From: Paraphysomonas bandaiensis
Taxonomy: Eukaryota; Chrysophyceae
DNA: 64,000 bases
Direction of reading: 5' to 3'
Assembly: GCA_965644295.1 (NCBI GenBank)
Contig: CBFFRP010000259.1
Coordinates: 34,010 to 98,009 of the forward strand
Positions within the stretch are counted from its first letter, which is position 1; the number at the start of each line of letters is the position of its first letter. The notes under the pieces were generated by a model. That model did not search any database. It worked only from the letters and a program-made list of their open reading frames with translations, and had not been told where the DNA came from. Position numbers and translations under genes: made by a program. Positions 11,339 through 21,914 of the stretch are shown piece after piece.

Positions 11339-13799
11339 TTAATCAATATGAGCTTCGTCAGTACTACGAACCATAGAAAATATTCTACGCTTTTTTCCTG
11401 GTTTCCCATCTGCCAAATCAACCCGCAAATTCACCACAAACAAAACAAGCGCAACTAGAATGAGACAACCAAATGCAACAAGCATACCTTGAGTGGATGG
11501 CATGACCTGCAGTCTGTATCCTAATATCGCATCATCAGTGACCATAATTACATCTGTAAAGCCATCAGCATCAAAGTCACCAATGACAGGACGGGCAATA
11601 GGGGTATTGGGAACAGATTTCGTTGACAGAACGACCCCATCGCGAGACACTACGCTAATATCTTGGTCACCAGTAATCAGCATATGAGCGTATATATTGT
11701 CATGCGAGCCAAACTCCTCGGCTCGTGCAGCATCCATGTCGAAGTGTACCATTTGGGCCCACTGAAAGTCAGTTTTCCATCCAGGGCCATCTTTGACCTG
11801 CCAGTTGAACTCGCCGTTCGCAGAGTACGAGGTCACCATTCCCATATTTGTAGCCACCACGATGTCCTTCTTCTTCGACTCCGTATTAGTCATGGGGTCT
11901 ACTTTGCGCAAGACTAAGGGAGTGGCGGCTTTAATAGGCGGAGGGGTACGCTTAGAAGGCTTCGCCATGGGGTCAGATAGGGCACGCCGATGAAGACAAA
12001 GAGTGCCATTGAACAGCTGCGATCGCGGTGGAAGTCCACTGATTACCATCATATGACAGTGTTGGATTGCATCGCTTCCCTCATGAGAAAATGCAGCGGC
12101 ACGATGGACCGCATCATTTTCATTTTCGATAACAAGGACCATGTCCACGACGCCATCGCCATCAATATCTGCGTATGTGTGATCCGCATTGAGAGCCATA
12201 GATGTTATTGGAACCCCAGTTCGCAGCGCTATTACCTCAACTCCATGTTTGGTATGTGCTACAAGGACGTTGGGATGATCAGTGTGCTCAGAGGCATCAT
12301 GCGGTAGAGATGCAGATAAAGACAATGGCTCAGATCCTATGCCAGTAAATTTCTCCAGCAACCCCCCTGACTTCTTAGTTTTACTGGGGGAACGGCGAGA
12401 ACTTCTCTGATTTTCTAATTTCCGGCTACTCGCTGAAGTTCGTGACACAGATTTCGACGATGACGGTTTCCCTTTAGCAGTTCCAGCCCCAAGGTGTCTT
12501 CGGACAAAATGTGCAAAGCGCATTGATGTGTCAGTCCTGTGGTGCCAAAAGTGAGGTAGCTCTGCCACAAGAGATGCCTTAAACAGTGACATATCGTTCA
12601 TGTGGGCCCGAGTGTGCGATGCCATGCGAGACAAATCGAAGCTGCTGAGGGTGTATGCTTGGTGAGGAAGAGATCTAGTGTACTGTTCTTGCTTGACATC
12701 AGATCCATCGTGCCTCCACACAATATGACCTTCCTTGGAATCAAGTGCGTATACACTGAAATGTTCGAGCATAGCACGCACTCTCATCTCAGGGTGCTCA
12801 ATATCACCATCTTCATTCTTGTCAAGTCCCGCCTCCACCAAATCCTCAGCGGCAAGCGCCTCAGTTCCTCCATCACGTAAACGCATGCTCGCTCCAATGA
12901 CTACAGTCCCGCCGGATGCATCTTCTTTCAAGCTTAAGGGCGTAATAACTATTGACGCCTCATCTACCGTATAGTGCGATATGACATACTCCAACTGGTG
13001 AAACTTATGAGCAATACTCTTCTCCCACATGAGCGACAAGGAGGAATCAAAGCACGAGACTGTAAAGTCTTCAGTGACAACTACAATAACCTTGGTACGC
13101 TCCTTTTCATTTGAGTATTTATCTATGTACCCCGCCGCCAGAGCGACAGGAGATTTACCCTGTCGACAATTTTAAAAAAGCACATAAATAATTTAAAAAA
13201 TGATAAAGTCTACATGTACACAATGATTATTACCTTTCGAATACTAAACTTAGACAAGCGAACAGATTTTTCGATCTTTGGAGAATATACGGCAGCATTT
13301 GGGTCTCCGCCATATTCGGGAGATATAACCTGAACATCCCCTTATAAAGGTAATGATAATAAATGAGATGAAACATACTTGAAGAACAAAATCTTTTGAT
13401 ATGGATATGATTTCATTCCTTCCATCGCCATCAAGATCTGATATGAGCACAGGCACCTGATGATAGGGTACCTCTGAGCCCTTACCCCTGTGGTCCAGGT
13501 ACCAGGAGGGCTCTAAACTATATGTGTATCCACGACTCTGATATGTGTGTTATGTATAGTATGGTATGAATGTATGGCTTACATCTAATGAGAGGTACAC
13601 GGCGAGCACCATAACACAGAGGACCATAAGATCCCTCTTACGGAATGCCTGGAGTGGGGTTAGTTACGAGAGGGGGAGTGATAAGGAGTACCTGAGCCTT
13701 TGCTGGATCCTTTTTCATAGTTGAACGATTGTGTAAGGCTGCTAAGCAGAGAGCAGCAATGACTAACACTGTAATCAGAGTTACTCTAAGCACATACAT
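11339..13799 (-). CDS. FG-GAP / integrin-alpha-like membrane protein, five exons
   Basis: Exons: 13799-13692, 13648-13583, 13537-13379, 13329-13234 and 13159-11339, joining to 2,250 nt (749 residues); introns are 43-74 nt. The N-terminus has two hydrophobic stretches (VTLITVLVIAALCLAAL and LMVLCVMVLAVYLSL), probably a signal anchor. Calcium-binding-type FG-GAP motifs follow: ISDLDGDGRNEIISIS, YADIDGDGVVDMVLVIEN and IGDFDADGFTDVIMVTDD, expected to build a beta-propeller. A Ser/Lys-rich linker (KPSSSKSVSRTSASSRK) lies in the last exon. A membrane segment, MLVAFGCLILVALVLFVV, precedes a short basic tail. This is a membrane protein with a propeller facing the lumen or outside; partners are unknown. 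The first usable ATG lies in the last units of the CATA array, so the true N-terminus is uncertain. Confidence 0.8.
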
Positions 13800-14370
13800 A
13801 CATACATACATACATACATACATACATACATACATACATACATACATACATACATACATACATACATACATACATACATACATACATACATACATACATA
13901 CATACATGCATACATACATACATACATACATACATACATACATACATACATACATACATACATACATACATACATACATACATACATACATACATACATA
14001 CATACATACATACATACATACATACATACATACATACATACATACATACATACATACATACATACATACATACATACATACATACATACATACATACATA
14101 CATACATACATACATACATACATACATACATACATACATACATACATACATACATACATACATACATACATACATACATACATACATACATACATACATA
14201 CATACATACATACATACATACATACATACATACATACATACATACATACATACATACCTACATACCTACATACCTACATACATACATACATACATACATA
14301 CATACATACATACATACATACATACATACATACATACATACATACATACATACATACATACATACATACT
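13789..14370. repeat. (CATA)n microsatellite, about 580 bp
   Basis: A nearly perfect 'cata' array with one 'catgcata' change and three 'cctacata' variants near 14255-14275. It fills almost the entire space between the divergent FG-GAP gene (start 13799, minus) and methyltransferase gene (14538, plus). Long frames across it on both strands are spurious. Confidence 0.98.
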
Positions 14371-14537
14371 CCAATCAGTTCACACAGTTTATATTTTAGG
14401 TGTTTCAATTGGCTGGTATTTCACAGTCCGTCAACCATCGAGTGCACAGCACTGCTCCACCATTCTATATATAGAGCAGGCTTCCAATACACTCTCACTT
14501 ATATCACTCATCCCTTTTCCACGTAATAACTGTAGAT

Positions 14538-16064
14538 ATGGATGAACTGAAGTTAACGGGAGTGGTTCTGAATAAACGCAAGCAGCGCTCATCGACAACA
14601 TGCTGCATTAAAGCCCATATTAAGAGCATCTCTCATAGCGATCAGTCTTCTTGTGAGGAGCGTTATCAACAGTTAGCTTATTTGGAGTGTGGAGAGGATA
14701 CTGTTCTCCTCCCTAGTGGCGTTAGTGTTGATATAATGAACTACGTGACATGTGATTCTGTAATAGAAGTCACTGGTAGAGTACACGTTGAGAATGACGA
14801 GAGCGATGGTCTCAAAGTTGAATTGTATACTCTCACTGTGTTGCGTATTGCTCCTAAACCTGCGCAGATTAAGCAACTACTTGCTGCTGAATCCTCACTC
14901 AGCTCAAATGACGAATTAACCAGACGCTTCTTTTCAGACATCCTGAGCGTCGAAAAAGAAGCAGTTACACGTACAGGGAATAGTACTGATGTACTCAGTA
15001 TGCTACAGAGTGGAAAGTTGAAGGTCAAAGATCATATACATACTATGACCAATAGAGTAAATACCGCTCCTCCTCCACGATGCAAGCGAGTCCCTCCAGA
15101 GGAAAGAGCCCTCGTGAAATGGGCGGAAGATGTTGCTACTGATATGTACAAACAGATTCCAAAAGCAAGCATAGAAATTAACTGCACAGATTCTGAAGAA
15201 CCCAGTTGTGTACGCAGTTGTAGTGGTTCTAATGATTGTGCCATCAACTTACCTGTGGGAGTGGCTGACTGTCCCTCTCGCACAGGTCCTCTCACTCGCC
15301 TCGAGTATATCCATGGAAAGAAAGAGCCCCAAACGCAGTGGATAGTATCCAGACTTTTAGCTCTAATGGGCGGTGATTTACGAAACGTACACATCTTAGA
15401 TGTTGGAGGCGGTAGGGGAGATTTAGCCGTGGCGATTGCACTCCAAATGCATGCCCAAGGTGCAGACACAAGCTCGATAACTATTGTAGATGTCAACAGC
15501 AGGAGTCTACAGGATGGACGTGGTTATGCGGAGCGTCGGGGAGTAGAACGTCACACGGAATTCATTGAGGGTGACGTGCGGGACTACATGGCTCAGTATA
15601 GAGTAGTTGAGGGAGTAAGGGAGGTTGTTGTTGGCCTACATGCCTGTGGAGACTTGTCTGATTTGGCAATCGAGTATGCAGCTAAGATTAGGGCAGGGTT
15701 TATAGTTGTTCCTTGTTGTTTCAGCAAGTGTTTTCGACCATCTGAGACAGCTGGATGGTTACAGCAGCTGAGATGGCATTCCTGTCAACTACAATCCCCT
15801 GTTCCCATTGCTCAGAATGCTGATGGGGAGGACGGCAATTGGTTACAAGCTCGTTCTTTATTAGGAAAAATTGCTGAGAGTCAGCCCCGCGATTTGTCCT
15901 GGAAGTGTATGCAAATTATTAATATGCTACGGCTTATTCATATTCTCAGCGTTACTGAGAAAAGTTGTACATGGGAACTTTCACTTGAGGCATTCTCTAG
16001 ATCATTTAGCATGAGAAACATGGTCGTATGCGGGAAATACACATGCAATGCTGAAATATTTTAA
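14538..16064 (+). CDS. SAM-dependent methyltransferase-like protein with N-terminal OB-like domain
   Basis: One exon, 508 residues, starting at the first ATG after the CATA array. About residues 286-305 carry the class I methyltransferase motif I, ILDVGGGRGDLAVAIA, with an acidic residue after the next strand (ITIVDVNSRSL). Further on come GLHACGDLSDLAIEYA and VPCCFSKCF, which match the GSTCD/METTL25-like group of methyltransferases (CCF/CCY motif), seen in RNA- or protein-modifying enzymes of eukaryotes. The first roughly 110 residues alternate strands in a way that recalls an OB-fold (GVVLNKRKQRS ... VIEVTGRVHVENDE). The block LTRLEYIHGKKEPQTQW before motif I is typical of the subfamily. 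The substrate is not known. It may share a promoter region with the divergent FG-GAP gene. Confidence 0.75.
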   Translation: MDELKLTGVVLNKRKQRSSTTCCIKAHIKSISHSDQSSCEERYQQLAYLECGEDTVLLPSGVSVDIMNYVTCDSVIEVTGRVHVENDESDGLKVELYTLTVLRIAPKPAQIKQLLAAESSLSSNDELTRRFFSDILSVEKEAVTRTGNSTDVLSMLQSGKLKVKDHIHTMTNRVNTAPPPRCKRVPPEERALVKWAEDVATDMYKQIPKASIEINCTDSEEPSCVRSCSGSNDCAINLPVGVADCPSRTGPLTRLEYIHGKKEPQTQWIVSRLLALMGGDLRNVHILDVGGGRGDLAVAIALQMHAQGADTSSITIVDVNSRSLQDGRGYAERRGVERHTEFIEGDVRDYMAQYRVVEGVREVVVGLHACGDLSDLAIEYAAKIRAGFIVVPCCFSKCFRPSETAGWLQQLRWHSCQLQSPVPIAQNADGEDGNWLQARSLLGKIAESQPRDLSWKCMQIINMLRLIHILSVTEKSCTWELSLEAFSRSFSMRNMVVCGKYTCNAEIF

Positions 16065-16218
16065 AGAACGTTTATATTATGGAATTGTATATATGCATGT
16101 GTCTGTGTTGTAATCTTGCCCTGTAGTGGAGAAAATTTGTTTTTTCGAAAATTACGAAAGTTATAGTATAACAATCCTGAATGCAATGCTCAAGCTTATT
16201 ATCATGATATTTTCGTGA

Positions 16219-16797
16219 ACATCGGTGGGATGAATTCGGTACCTATAGGTGTATTTTAATATAATTAGAGATACCTATCAGTATGAAATTTAGAGGTCCC
16301 ACTTGTAGGAAGACTATAAGTACGTGTAAGAGCGGCACCTATTCGAAAACCTATAAGCTGTTGTCACGTTTCCCTAATAGAGTATAAGGCGATAAATGCA
16401 ATGTGAACAATTGTAATATGTAACCAAAGATACTAAATAGCTATAACTGTGAAACTGAAGTATTGTATCATGACAATTCAAGTTACGAAAGTTGATCAGT
16501 GGTTGACATGAACAAAATATATTGTTGCGTTGTTGATATTCTTTTAAATGACATATATAACGTATATGATATATCACGGTCTCACGGTGTATGCAATATA
16601 ATAATCGGGTCTATCTAGTTTTATTACTACAAACTTTTTTCCAACGATCTAAATTGATTGAAAAATGTACAATAGTCAATATAGGCACTACTTACTGCCC
16701 AAAAATGTACCTATAGGTAGATAAAGGTACCCAGAAAGCACAGTCGATTTTAATTACAAAAGTACCTATAGGGACTCAGCGCGAGATCCACCGATGT
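16219..16797. mobile_element. possible small TIR element (MITE-like)
   Basis: The outer 10 bp are inverted copies: 'acatcggtgg' at 16219-16228 and 'ccaccgatgt' at 16788-16797. Similar internal blocks containing 'acctataggt' and 'ttttaat' lie just inside each end in inverted orientation. No clear target duplication was found, and the element is AT-rich without a coding frame. This could instead be chance repetition of the palindromic 'acctataggt' word. Confidence 0.35.
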
Positions 16798-16855
16798 AGT
16801 ATATGTGTACACGTGTACACTACTATTATTATTTTTTTACTATACTTATATTATC

Positions 16856-17560
16856 TTAATATATATATAACAGACAATGCTCAGAAGTGTTACGACCATC
16901 ATAGTGAAGATAGTCATGCTCAAGGTGCTCCTGCGATGCGGATTCAAGCGGTGGCTTGCCATTTGCTGTGAAGTCAAAGTGTAATATATCCCTAATCTCA
17001 ACGAGCATTTTCTATTGAGAAGAAATGAATAATTCCCAGTTACCAAATATTATTATGTTCATTAGTCACTTAACTTACTTGAATTTACCTTATATACCTC
17101 TGCTCTGGTCAGTATGGGCTCAACATGCAACCCTCCCCCATTTTAAATAGGTATGCACGTTGTTCTACATCATGCGTGCAAGCAGTACAACAACGTAGCT
17201 TCAGAAGGGTAGTCCATTCTCTCATCACCATTTGCAATTTTGTGTCCTTCAAGTATGGTGTTTTTACAGTTCAGAAGCTTATATTAGTCCCTCGACATCA
17301 TTCTCTACACACGTATCGATAACAAGTTTCGTTCCTTTTACGCTAATAGCCATACACATATCCTCGTTTAACACATAGGAGCCTGACACCCCCCATGATG
17401 AGATATAGATCACAACATGCGGTCGGATCTCAGTGTCATATAGTCGCTGTATAGAGTCGTTGACATGTAGTATGCGTATGACTGCATCGAATAGACAGCT
17501 ATACAGTACTCAGACGTTACTGGCTCCAATAACTGCTATCCAATACCTGGTTTTCTTCAT
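16856..17560 (-). pseudogene. unrecognised gene or pseudogene with in-frame TGA and an apparent frameshift
   Basis: On the minus strand an ATG at 17560 opens a frame (MKKTRYWIAVIGASNV) that meets a TGA at 17512-17510. It then stays open for 76 more codons of protein-like sequence (VLYSCLFDAVIRILHVND ... VHVVIYISS-like core) to a TAA at 17281-17279. Further coding-like stretches follow: MREWTTLLKLRCC ... EQRAYLFKMGEG, then an apparent one-base frame change, then LHVEPILTRAEVYK. A good GT-AG intron (17088-17012) joins this in phase to a last exon, 17011-16856 (KMLVEIRDILHFDFTANGK to TAA). I do not recognise the family. It may be a decayed gene, a TGA-recoded gene, or a gene with sequence errors. 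It diverges from the cycloisomerase gene across 371 bp. Confidence 0.4.
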
Positions 17561-17931
17561 TTGAATATGTGCGGTGGATGGTATCTGCATGCACATCCTC
17601 TTAAAGACACTACAGACAAGATACTCCTCGGCTGCACTGTATACTGCTGCATACGACGGTATACCGTATACACCGTTCAACTACAGCACAGCATAGATAG
17701 AGAGGCATGTGATGTCTGTTACAGTATCTCTCTATATACAGCACTGTACTCTGTGCTTTATCGCTCATTTCCCATTCTCAGACTACAGCGTATTCCATAC
17801 ACACACATACACCGGATTGCATTCAATGCATCCACTTACAGAGTAACCAACAGCACTGCCTCTAGTCAAACATACATACACCACTTATTCATTACTGCAT
17901 AATTGTATTTCATTTCGAGTTGCATTGAACG

Positions 17932-19032
17932 ATGGCTGATATCAGTGTGGTATGTTGCTCCAACATATGCTGATATCTCTGTGATTGATTGTACAGGTTA
18001 TGGCTGGAGTGTTTGCCGGTATACTGATATTCCTCCTTATCCTTGCACAGTTTCTGACTGTAAAGGCACCGGGGAATTGGCTTTGCACTAGTGATAATCG
18101 TGCGAAGGGTCAATTTGAAAATTATGCGATATGCTACTCTGTCGTGTGGATTTCTGTATTCGCTGTTGTAGTTGCTGGGCAGTACTACGAGCAGTTCGAT
18201 GAGGTCTTATATCGGCACTGAATTTTATTTTTCTAAAATTAATATTTGTACAGACCCACTATATGGTGCTGTGTGTGTCCTTGGCCCTTCCGTTTCTCCT
18301 CCAGCCGCTTCTGTACCCTTTTCCTGCAGAGGAAAATCTACCTCTATGCTCGAGATATTCGTTTAAGGCGAATGTGTGGATCGCTATTTTCAGCTTTATT
18401 GGAAACTATTGGTATACCCACTACTTTTATTCTGTCTTGAAGGCAAAATATTCGTTTTCCAGCTGGCGTTTAAATGATGTACCAATCCCTCTGTACTTTG
18501 CTACTCACTTCTATTTTGTCTTCTACCACACTATGTCCAACCTTATCCTGAGAAAAATTGAAAGTCGATATGCGAGTAATTTTTTCCGGACCCTTTTCTT
18601 TTGGAGCACTGTGCTTGCGTTTTCTTACTTTACTGCTTTCATGGAAACTCTGACGATCTCAAGTTTTCCGGATTATAGCTTCGAAGACCGCTACATGGCC
18701 TACACTGTTGGTTCTGCTTTCTATGGAATTTACTTTATTGTCAGCTACCCTGTGTTTTACAGGTATATTTATGTGGGCATTTTGTATTTGTTTGAATCGT
18801 GACTGAATTACTGTGTGCCATTTTTTCATGGATTCGTTGTGCTGATATGTATTCATGTAGATTGGACGAGAAGTGTGGTAAGGATGTGGCGCCACACACT
18901 CTTTATCAGACATGTATGGATGCTTTCGGGGCAAGTATGATCGTTCTCTGCCTGCTTGATTTCTGTCGCCTTGCTATGGCCATTCCTCTATCCATCACGG
19001 GAAAGCTTTATTATCTATTCAAAAAGGTTTGA
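17932..19032 (+). CDS. CPI1: cycloeucalenol cycloisomerase (cyclopropyl sterol isomerase), four exons
   Basis: Exons 17932-17949, 17997-18203, 18254-18762 and 18861-19032 join to 906 nt (301 residues) with introns of 47, 50 and 98 nt. The first exon codes only six residues (MADISV). The core closely follows the plant CPI1 family pattern: KANVWIAIFSFIGNYWYTHY, YSFSSWRLNDVPIPLYFATH, FVFYHTMSNLILRKIES, AFSYFTAFMETLTISSFPDY, SAFYGIYFIVSYPVFYRLDE and DAFGASMIVLCLLDFCRLAM. CPI1 opens the 9,19-cyclopropyl ring of cycloeucalenol (EC 5.5.1.9), a step of sterol synthesis starting from cycloartenol. Several hydrophobic segments indicate a multi-pass membrane protein, in the ER in known relatives. It implies that the organism makes sterols by the cycloartenol route. 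Confidence 0.9.
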
Positions 19033-19361
19033 GTTGTTCAATAGAGTTTGAGTTGATTTGTCGCATGCAATATGTATCACTCTCATGTAATAATTAAAAC
19101 CGAGTGAGCATTTCCTCTTTGAGTTAAATTTTATCACCAGGATAGAGTGCTATTAATACTTGACACTAATTTATTGATAAGACCTTGCACAGTAGTGAAG
19201 CGGTTCCAACAAAACTGTGCTCAACACTCAAATAAGTATCTATCTACCTTAGCAAGGTTGCTTTCACGGCCTAGAAAACTACACTTCTCCTGTAAATAAC
19301 ACCAAAAATAAAGCTCTTTATCTCACAAGAAGGAAGTCTTTGTTATACATTAGCCAGTTAC
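19033..19361. other. convergent intergenic region, nothing recognised
   Basis: AT-rich sequence between the 3' ends of the cycloisomerase and FKBP genes. No repeat or coding signal seen. Confidence 0.5.
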
Positions 19362-20205
19362 TCAACCTTTTCGGCCAATAATAAAGTCCAAAAATCCTTT
19401 GAACAACGAATCAGGTACCGCCACAAGCTCCATTCTAAAGTAAAGCGTGGCATGAGGAGGAATTTTTCCTGCCCCATCTCTTCCGTATCCTAAGTGAGGT
19501 GGAATAATGAGCTCTCGCACAGTACCCTCTTGCATGCCTGATAATAAGGCCTCATCCCAGCCCTTGATAACACGACCAGTGCCAGCCTAAACAATATACA
19601 GGTTAGATCCCGTCACTACGACTCACTCGCACATTTATGACTAAAGGCACACTTACCGTGAACTGTAGTGGGCGCCCTCTATCCAAGCTCGAGTCAAATT
19701 TCTGATCACTGTCAAATCCTTCAAGCCAGCCAGTGTAATGTACTCGCACAGTATCTCCTATTAGCACAATTATAACATACTAAATCCACAGTACTCGCTG
19801 TACCAGCTGTTGGGGTTCGGCCAGTACCAACTCTAACATCCCGATACTGTAAGCCACTCGTAGTGGTCACAAATGGCTGTTCATCGGAAGAACAGGATGC
19901 CTAACAATAACTCACAGTCATTATAAGAACTTAAAAGAGCAGTGTTCAATAACCATAGCCATAGAGGAGGCAGCCAGTAGTGCACCAGAGCAGGCAGCAG
20001 CTTTCACTCGTGGACTGACTCTTCTCACAAGCCCAACGCAAAAACCTCGACCTGTGTTCCCAAAAACAACCTTCTGGAACCTTAAAAATGATCTAAAGTA
20101 TCTATTCATATTGCCAATATTTAACTGTAGTCGTGAGAAGAATGTGAGCTGCCAGACACGTACATTAAACTCATCACCACTTAACTCGCTCATCATACCT
20201 GCCAT
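19362..20205 (-). CDS. FKBP-type peptidyl-prolyl cis-trans isomerase with N-terminal targeting leader
   Basis: Exons 20205-19954, 19900-19795, 19757-19657 and 19586-19362 join to 684 nt (227 residues); introns are 53, 37 and 70 nt. The first donor (gttatt) is weak, so the exon 1 boundary is least certain. The C-terminal half is a standard FKBP domain: [49 protein letters not shown] and [16 protein letters not shown]. These enzymes speed proline isomerisation in protein folding. The first roughly 85 residues are basic and Ser/Ala-rich, ending in a hydrophobic stretch and [10 protein letters not shown] before an Ala-Ser-Cys, as in proteins imported into an organelle and cleaved, for example thylakoid-lumen FKBPs. 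Organelle location is inference. It diverges from the JmjC/cupin gene. Confidence 0.85.
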
Positions 20206-20666
20206 ACTAAATATACAGCAGTATACCTCCAGATATGGTTTTAGTCCTACGAAAATATTGAGTTTTATAGATAGAAACTCCCGAAAGTGCTGAAAACTAT
20301 GTTTTATTTCTCATGGTCACCGGAAATAGGCTTTTTCTGCATCCTCCTCAATGTATCGAAGTTTAGAACAAATGGCTACATCCCCAGTTCAAGTTCTACT
20401 ACTGCACGCACATATATATAGCCTGTTGTACAACAGCAGTGTACTGTACGTATACATATCCTCTCCTCATATATATGCACTGGGCTGGACTGCTGTGTGA
20501 ATGATATATACTCCACACTGCTCTGTTGTACGTATCATACTCAACCAGAGCAGTGCATCGCATCACATTTCTCTTCATTTACTTCCAGGGATAAGGGAAC
20601 ATCTGAGTCGCCACTGTTAGCGTGGTCACTGGTCATATACATACATACATATATACATACATATAT
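20206..20666. promoter_or_regulatory. divergent promoter region (FKBP / JmjC-cupin) with short CATA tract
   Basis: 461 bp separate two divergent start codons. The region contains 'atacatacatacatatatac' just upstream of the plus-strand ATG. No defined transcription-factor site can be named from sequence alone. Confidence 0.4.
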
Positions 20667-21914
20667 ATGCTCACCAAGTCGATAAAGTTTCGTGAGAGAA
20701 AACTTATCGTTTATATTATCGGCTGTGTTTTCACTGCTATTGCTGTCGTATTTTTACTGTATTATGGGTCTTCAGTAACACCATTAGAAGACCCTCAAGC
20801 TACAATTGCTTCGCTGACGAGAGCGTTTGCTGCTGACTCAGAATTAGAGCCTCAAAGTGCAGTATTCGTATCATGGCCAGAGTTGAAGGCGTTTCCGGGA
20901 GAGAGTAGCTATCCACAATATACGCCGCTACTAGATGTGATCAAGTCATGGAACCCTGATGTAGCCGAACCACCTGAGAGGTTTGTTGAGACTTTGCAGC
21001 ACTTTAATTACAGTGATCCATACGAGAGGAAATTAGCAGAGGAGTATCGCAATGCAGAGGTCCCGTTTAAATTGTATGATGTTCCGAATATAGACCAAGT
21101 TAGATTAAAATGGAACAAACAGTATTTAGCTGGTGCAATGCGATATGAAACTCCACACGTGGAAAAGTCTACCAACAACCATTTTATGTACTGGACCAAG
21201 AAAAGGAAGAGTGGGAGAGACTACAAACCTCCAACCGATTTGATTAAGATGACATTCGCAGAATGGAGTGAAGAAGCCGAGAGAGCAGACCGACTTAAAC
21301 TAAATAATGAATCGGTGCACTACTATTATATGCTTGGAAGTAGGCCAGGAGACAGGTCGAAATCCTTCATTGCCAAAGATCTGCCGATATTCTCGACTCG
21401 CGACCCAAATTTTTTTATTCCGAATCCTAGGGCCAACAAAGGAACACAATGTAGATTTGGAATGAGGGGAGTGATTGCTGAGGCGCACTACGATTCTGGA
21501 CGTAACATGGTGGCTATGATACGAGGGCGAAAGAGGTATATACTCACTCCTCCAAAGACGTGCAAGTATTTGGGCATCATATCTGACATGAAGCATCCTT
21601 CGTTCCGACACTCCATCATTGATTGGAGTGATATACAACAGGCCACTGCCCATAGGTTCGATCAAGTTGATAGTATAGATACCATAGTGCGAACAGGAGA
21701 GGTTCTGTACATTCCTTCGTTCTGGTTTCACTACATTATATCGCTCGAGTATTCCATTCAGTGCAACTCTCGTAGTGGATTTCCTGATGACATGAAGGGG
21801 GCGGAATATATTGAGCGAAGTGATTGTATAGACAGCGTCCTAGGCGATACTCAGGCAAGGAGGCGGAAAAGAAAAAATGAGAGCGACAAGATGTCTTTGA
21901 AACAAGAAAGGTAA
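20667..21914 (+). CDS. membrane-anchored JmjC / cupin-8 domain protein (putative Fe(II)/2-oxoglutarate oxygenase)
   Basis: Single exon, 415 residues from the ATG at 20667; an upstream in-frame GTG lies in a CATA tract and is unlikely to be used. A single hydrophobic segment at residues 13-33 (LIVYIIGCVFTAIAVVFLLY) after a basic start predicts a type II membrane protein facing the secretory lumen. The C-terminal half has the cupin-8/JmjC pattern: AEAHYDSGRNMVAMIRGRKR gives the HxD pair (about H273 and D275) and the Lys/Arg before YILTPP. GEVLYIPSFWFHYI gives the distal histidine (about H355). These three residues normally hold iron. Relatives hydroxylate protein side chains; the substrate is unknown here. 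The tail is Lys/Arg-rich (RRRKRKNESDK). Confidence 0.8.
   Translation: MLTKSIKFRERKLIVYIIGCVFTAIAVVFLLYYGSSVTPLEDPQATIASLTRAFAADSELEPQSAVFVSWPELKAFPGESSYPQYTPLLDVIKSWNPDVAEPPERFVETLQHFNYSDPYERKLAEEYRNAEVPFKLYDVPNIDQVRLKWNKQYLAGAMRYETPHVEKSTNNHFMYWTKKRKSGRDYKPPTDLIKMTFAEWSEEAERADRLKLNNESVHYYYMLGSRPGDRSKSFIAKDLPIFSTRDPNFFIPNPRANKGTQCRFGMRGVIAEAHYDSGRNMVAMIRGRKRYILTPPKTCKYLGIISDMKHPSFRHSIIDWSDIQQATAHRFDQVDSIDTIVRTGEVLYIPSFWFHYIISLEYSIQCNSRSGFPDDMKGAEYIERSDCIDSVLGDTQARRRKRKNESDKMSLKQER

Noticed and set aside
13638-14526. Long MYVC and HTYI repeat frames across CATA arrays
   Set aside because: A 4-bp repeat without stop codons is open in all frames; only the last few codons at 13799 join a real exon.
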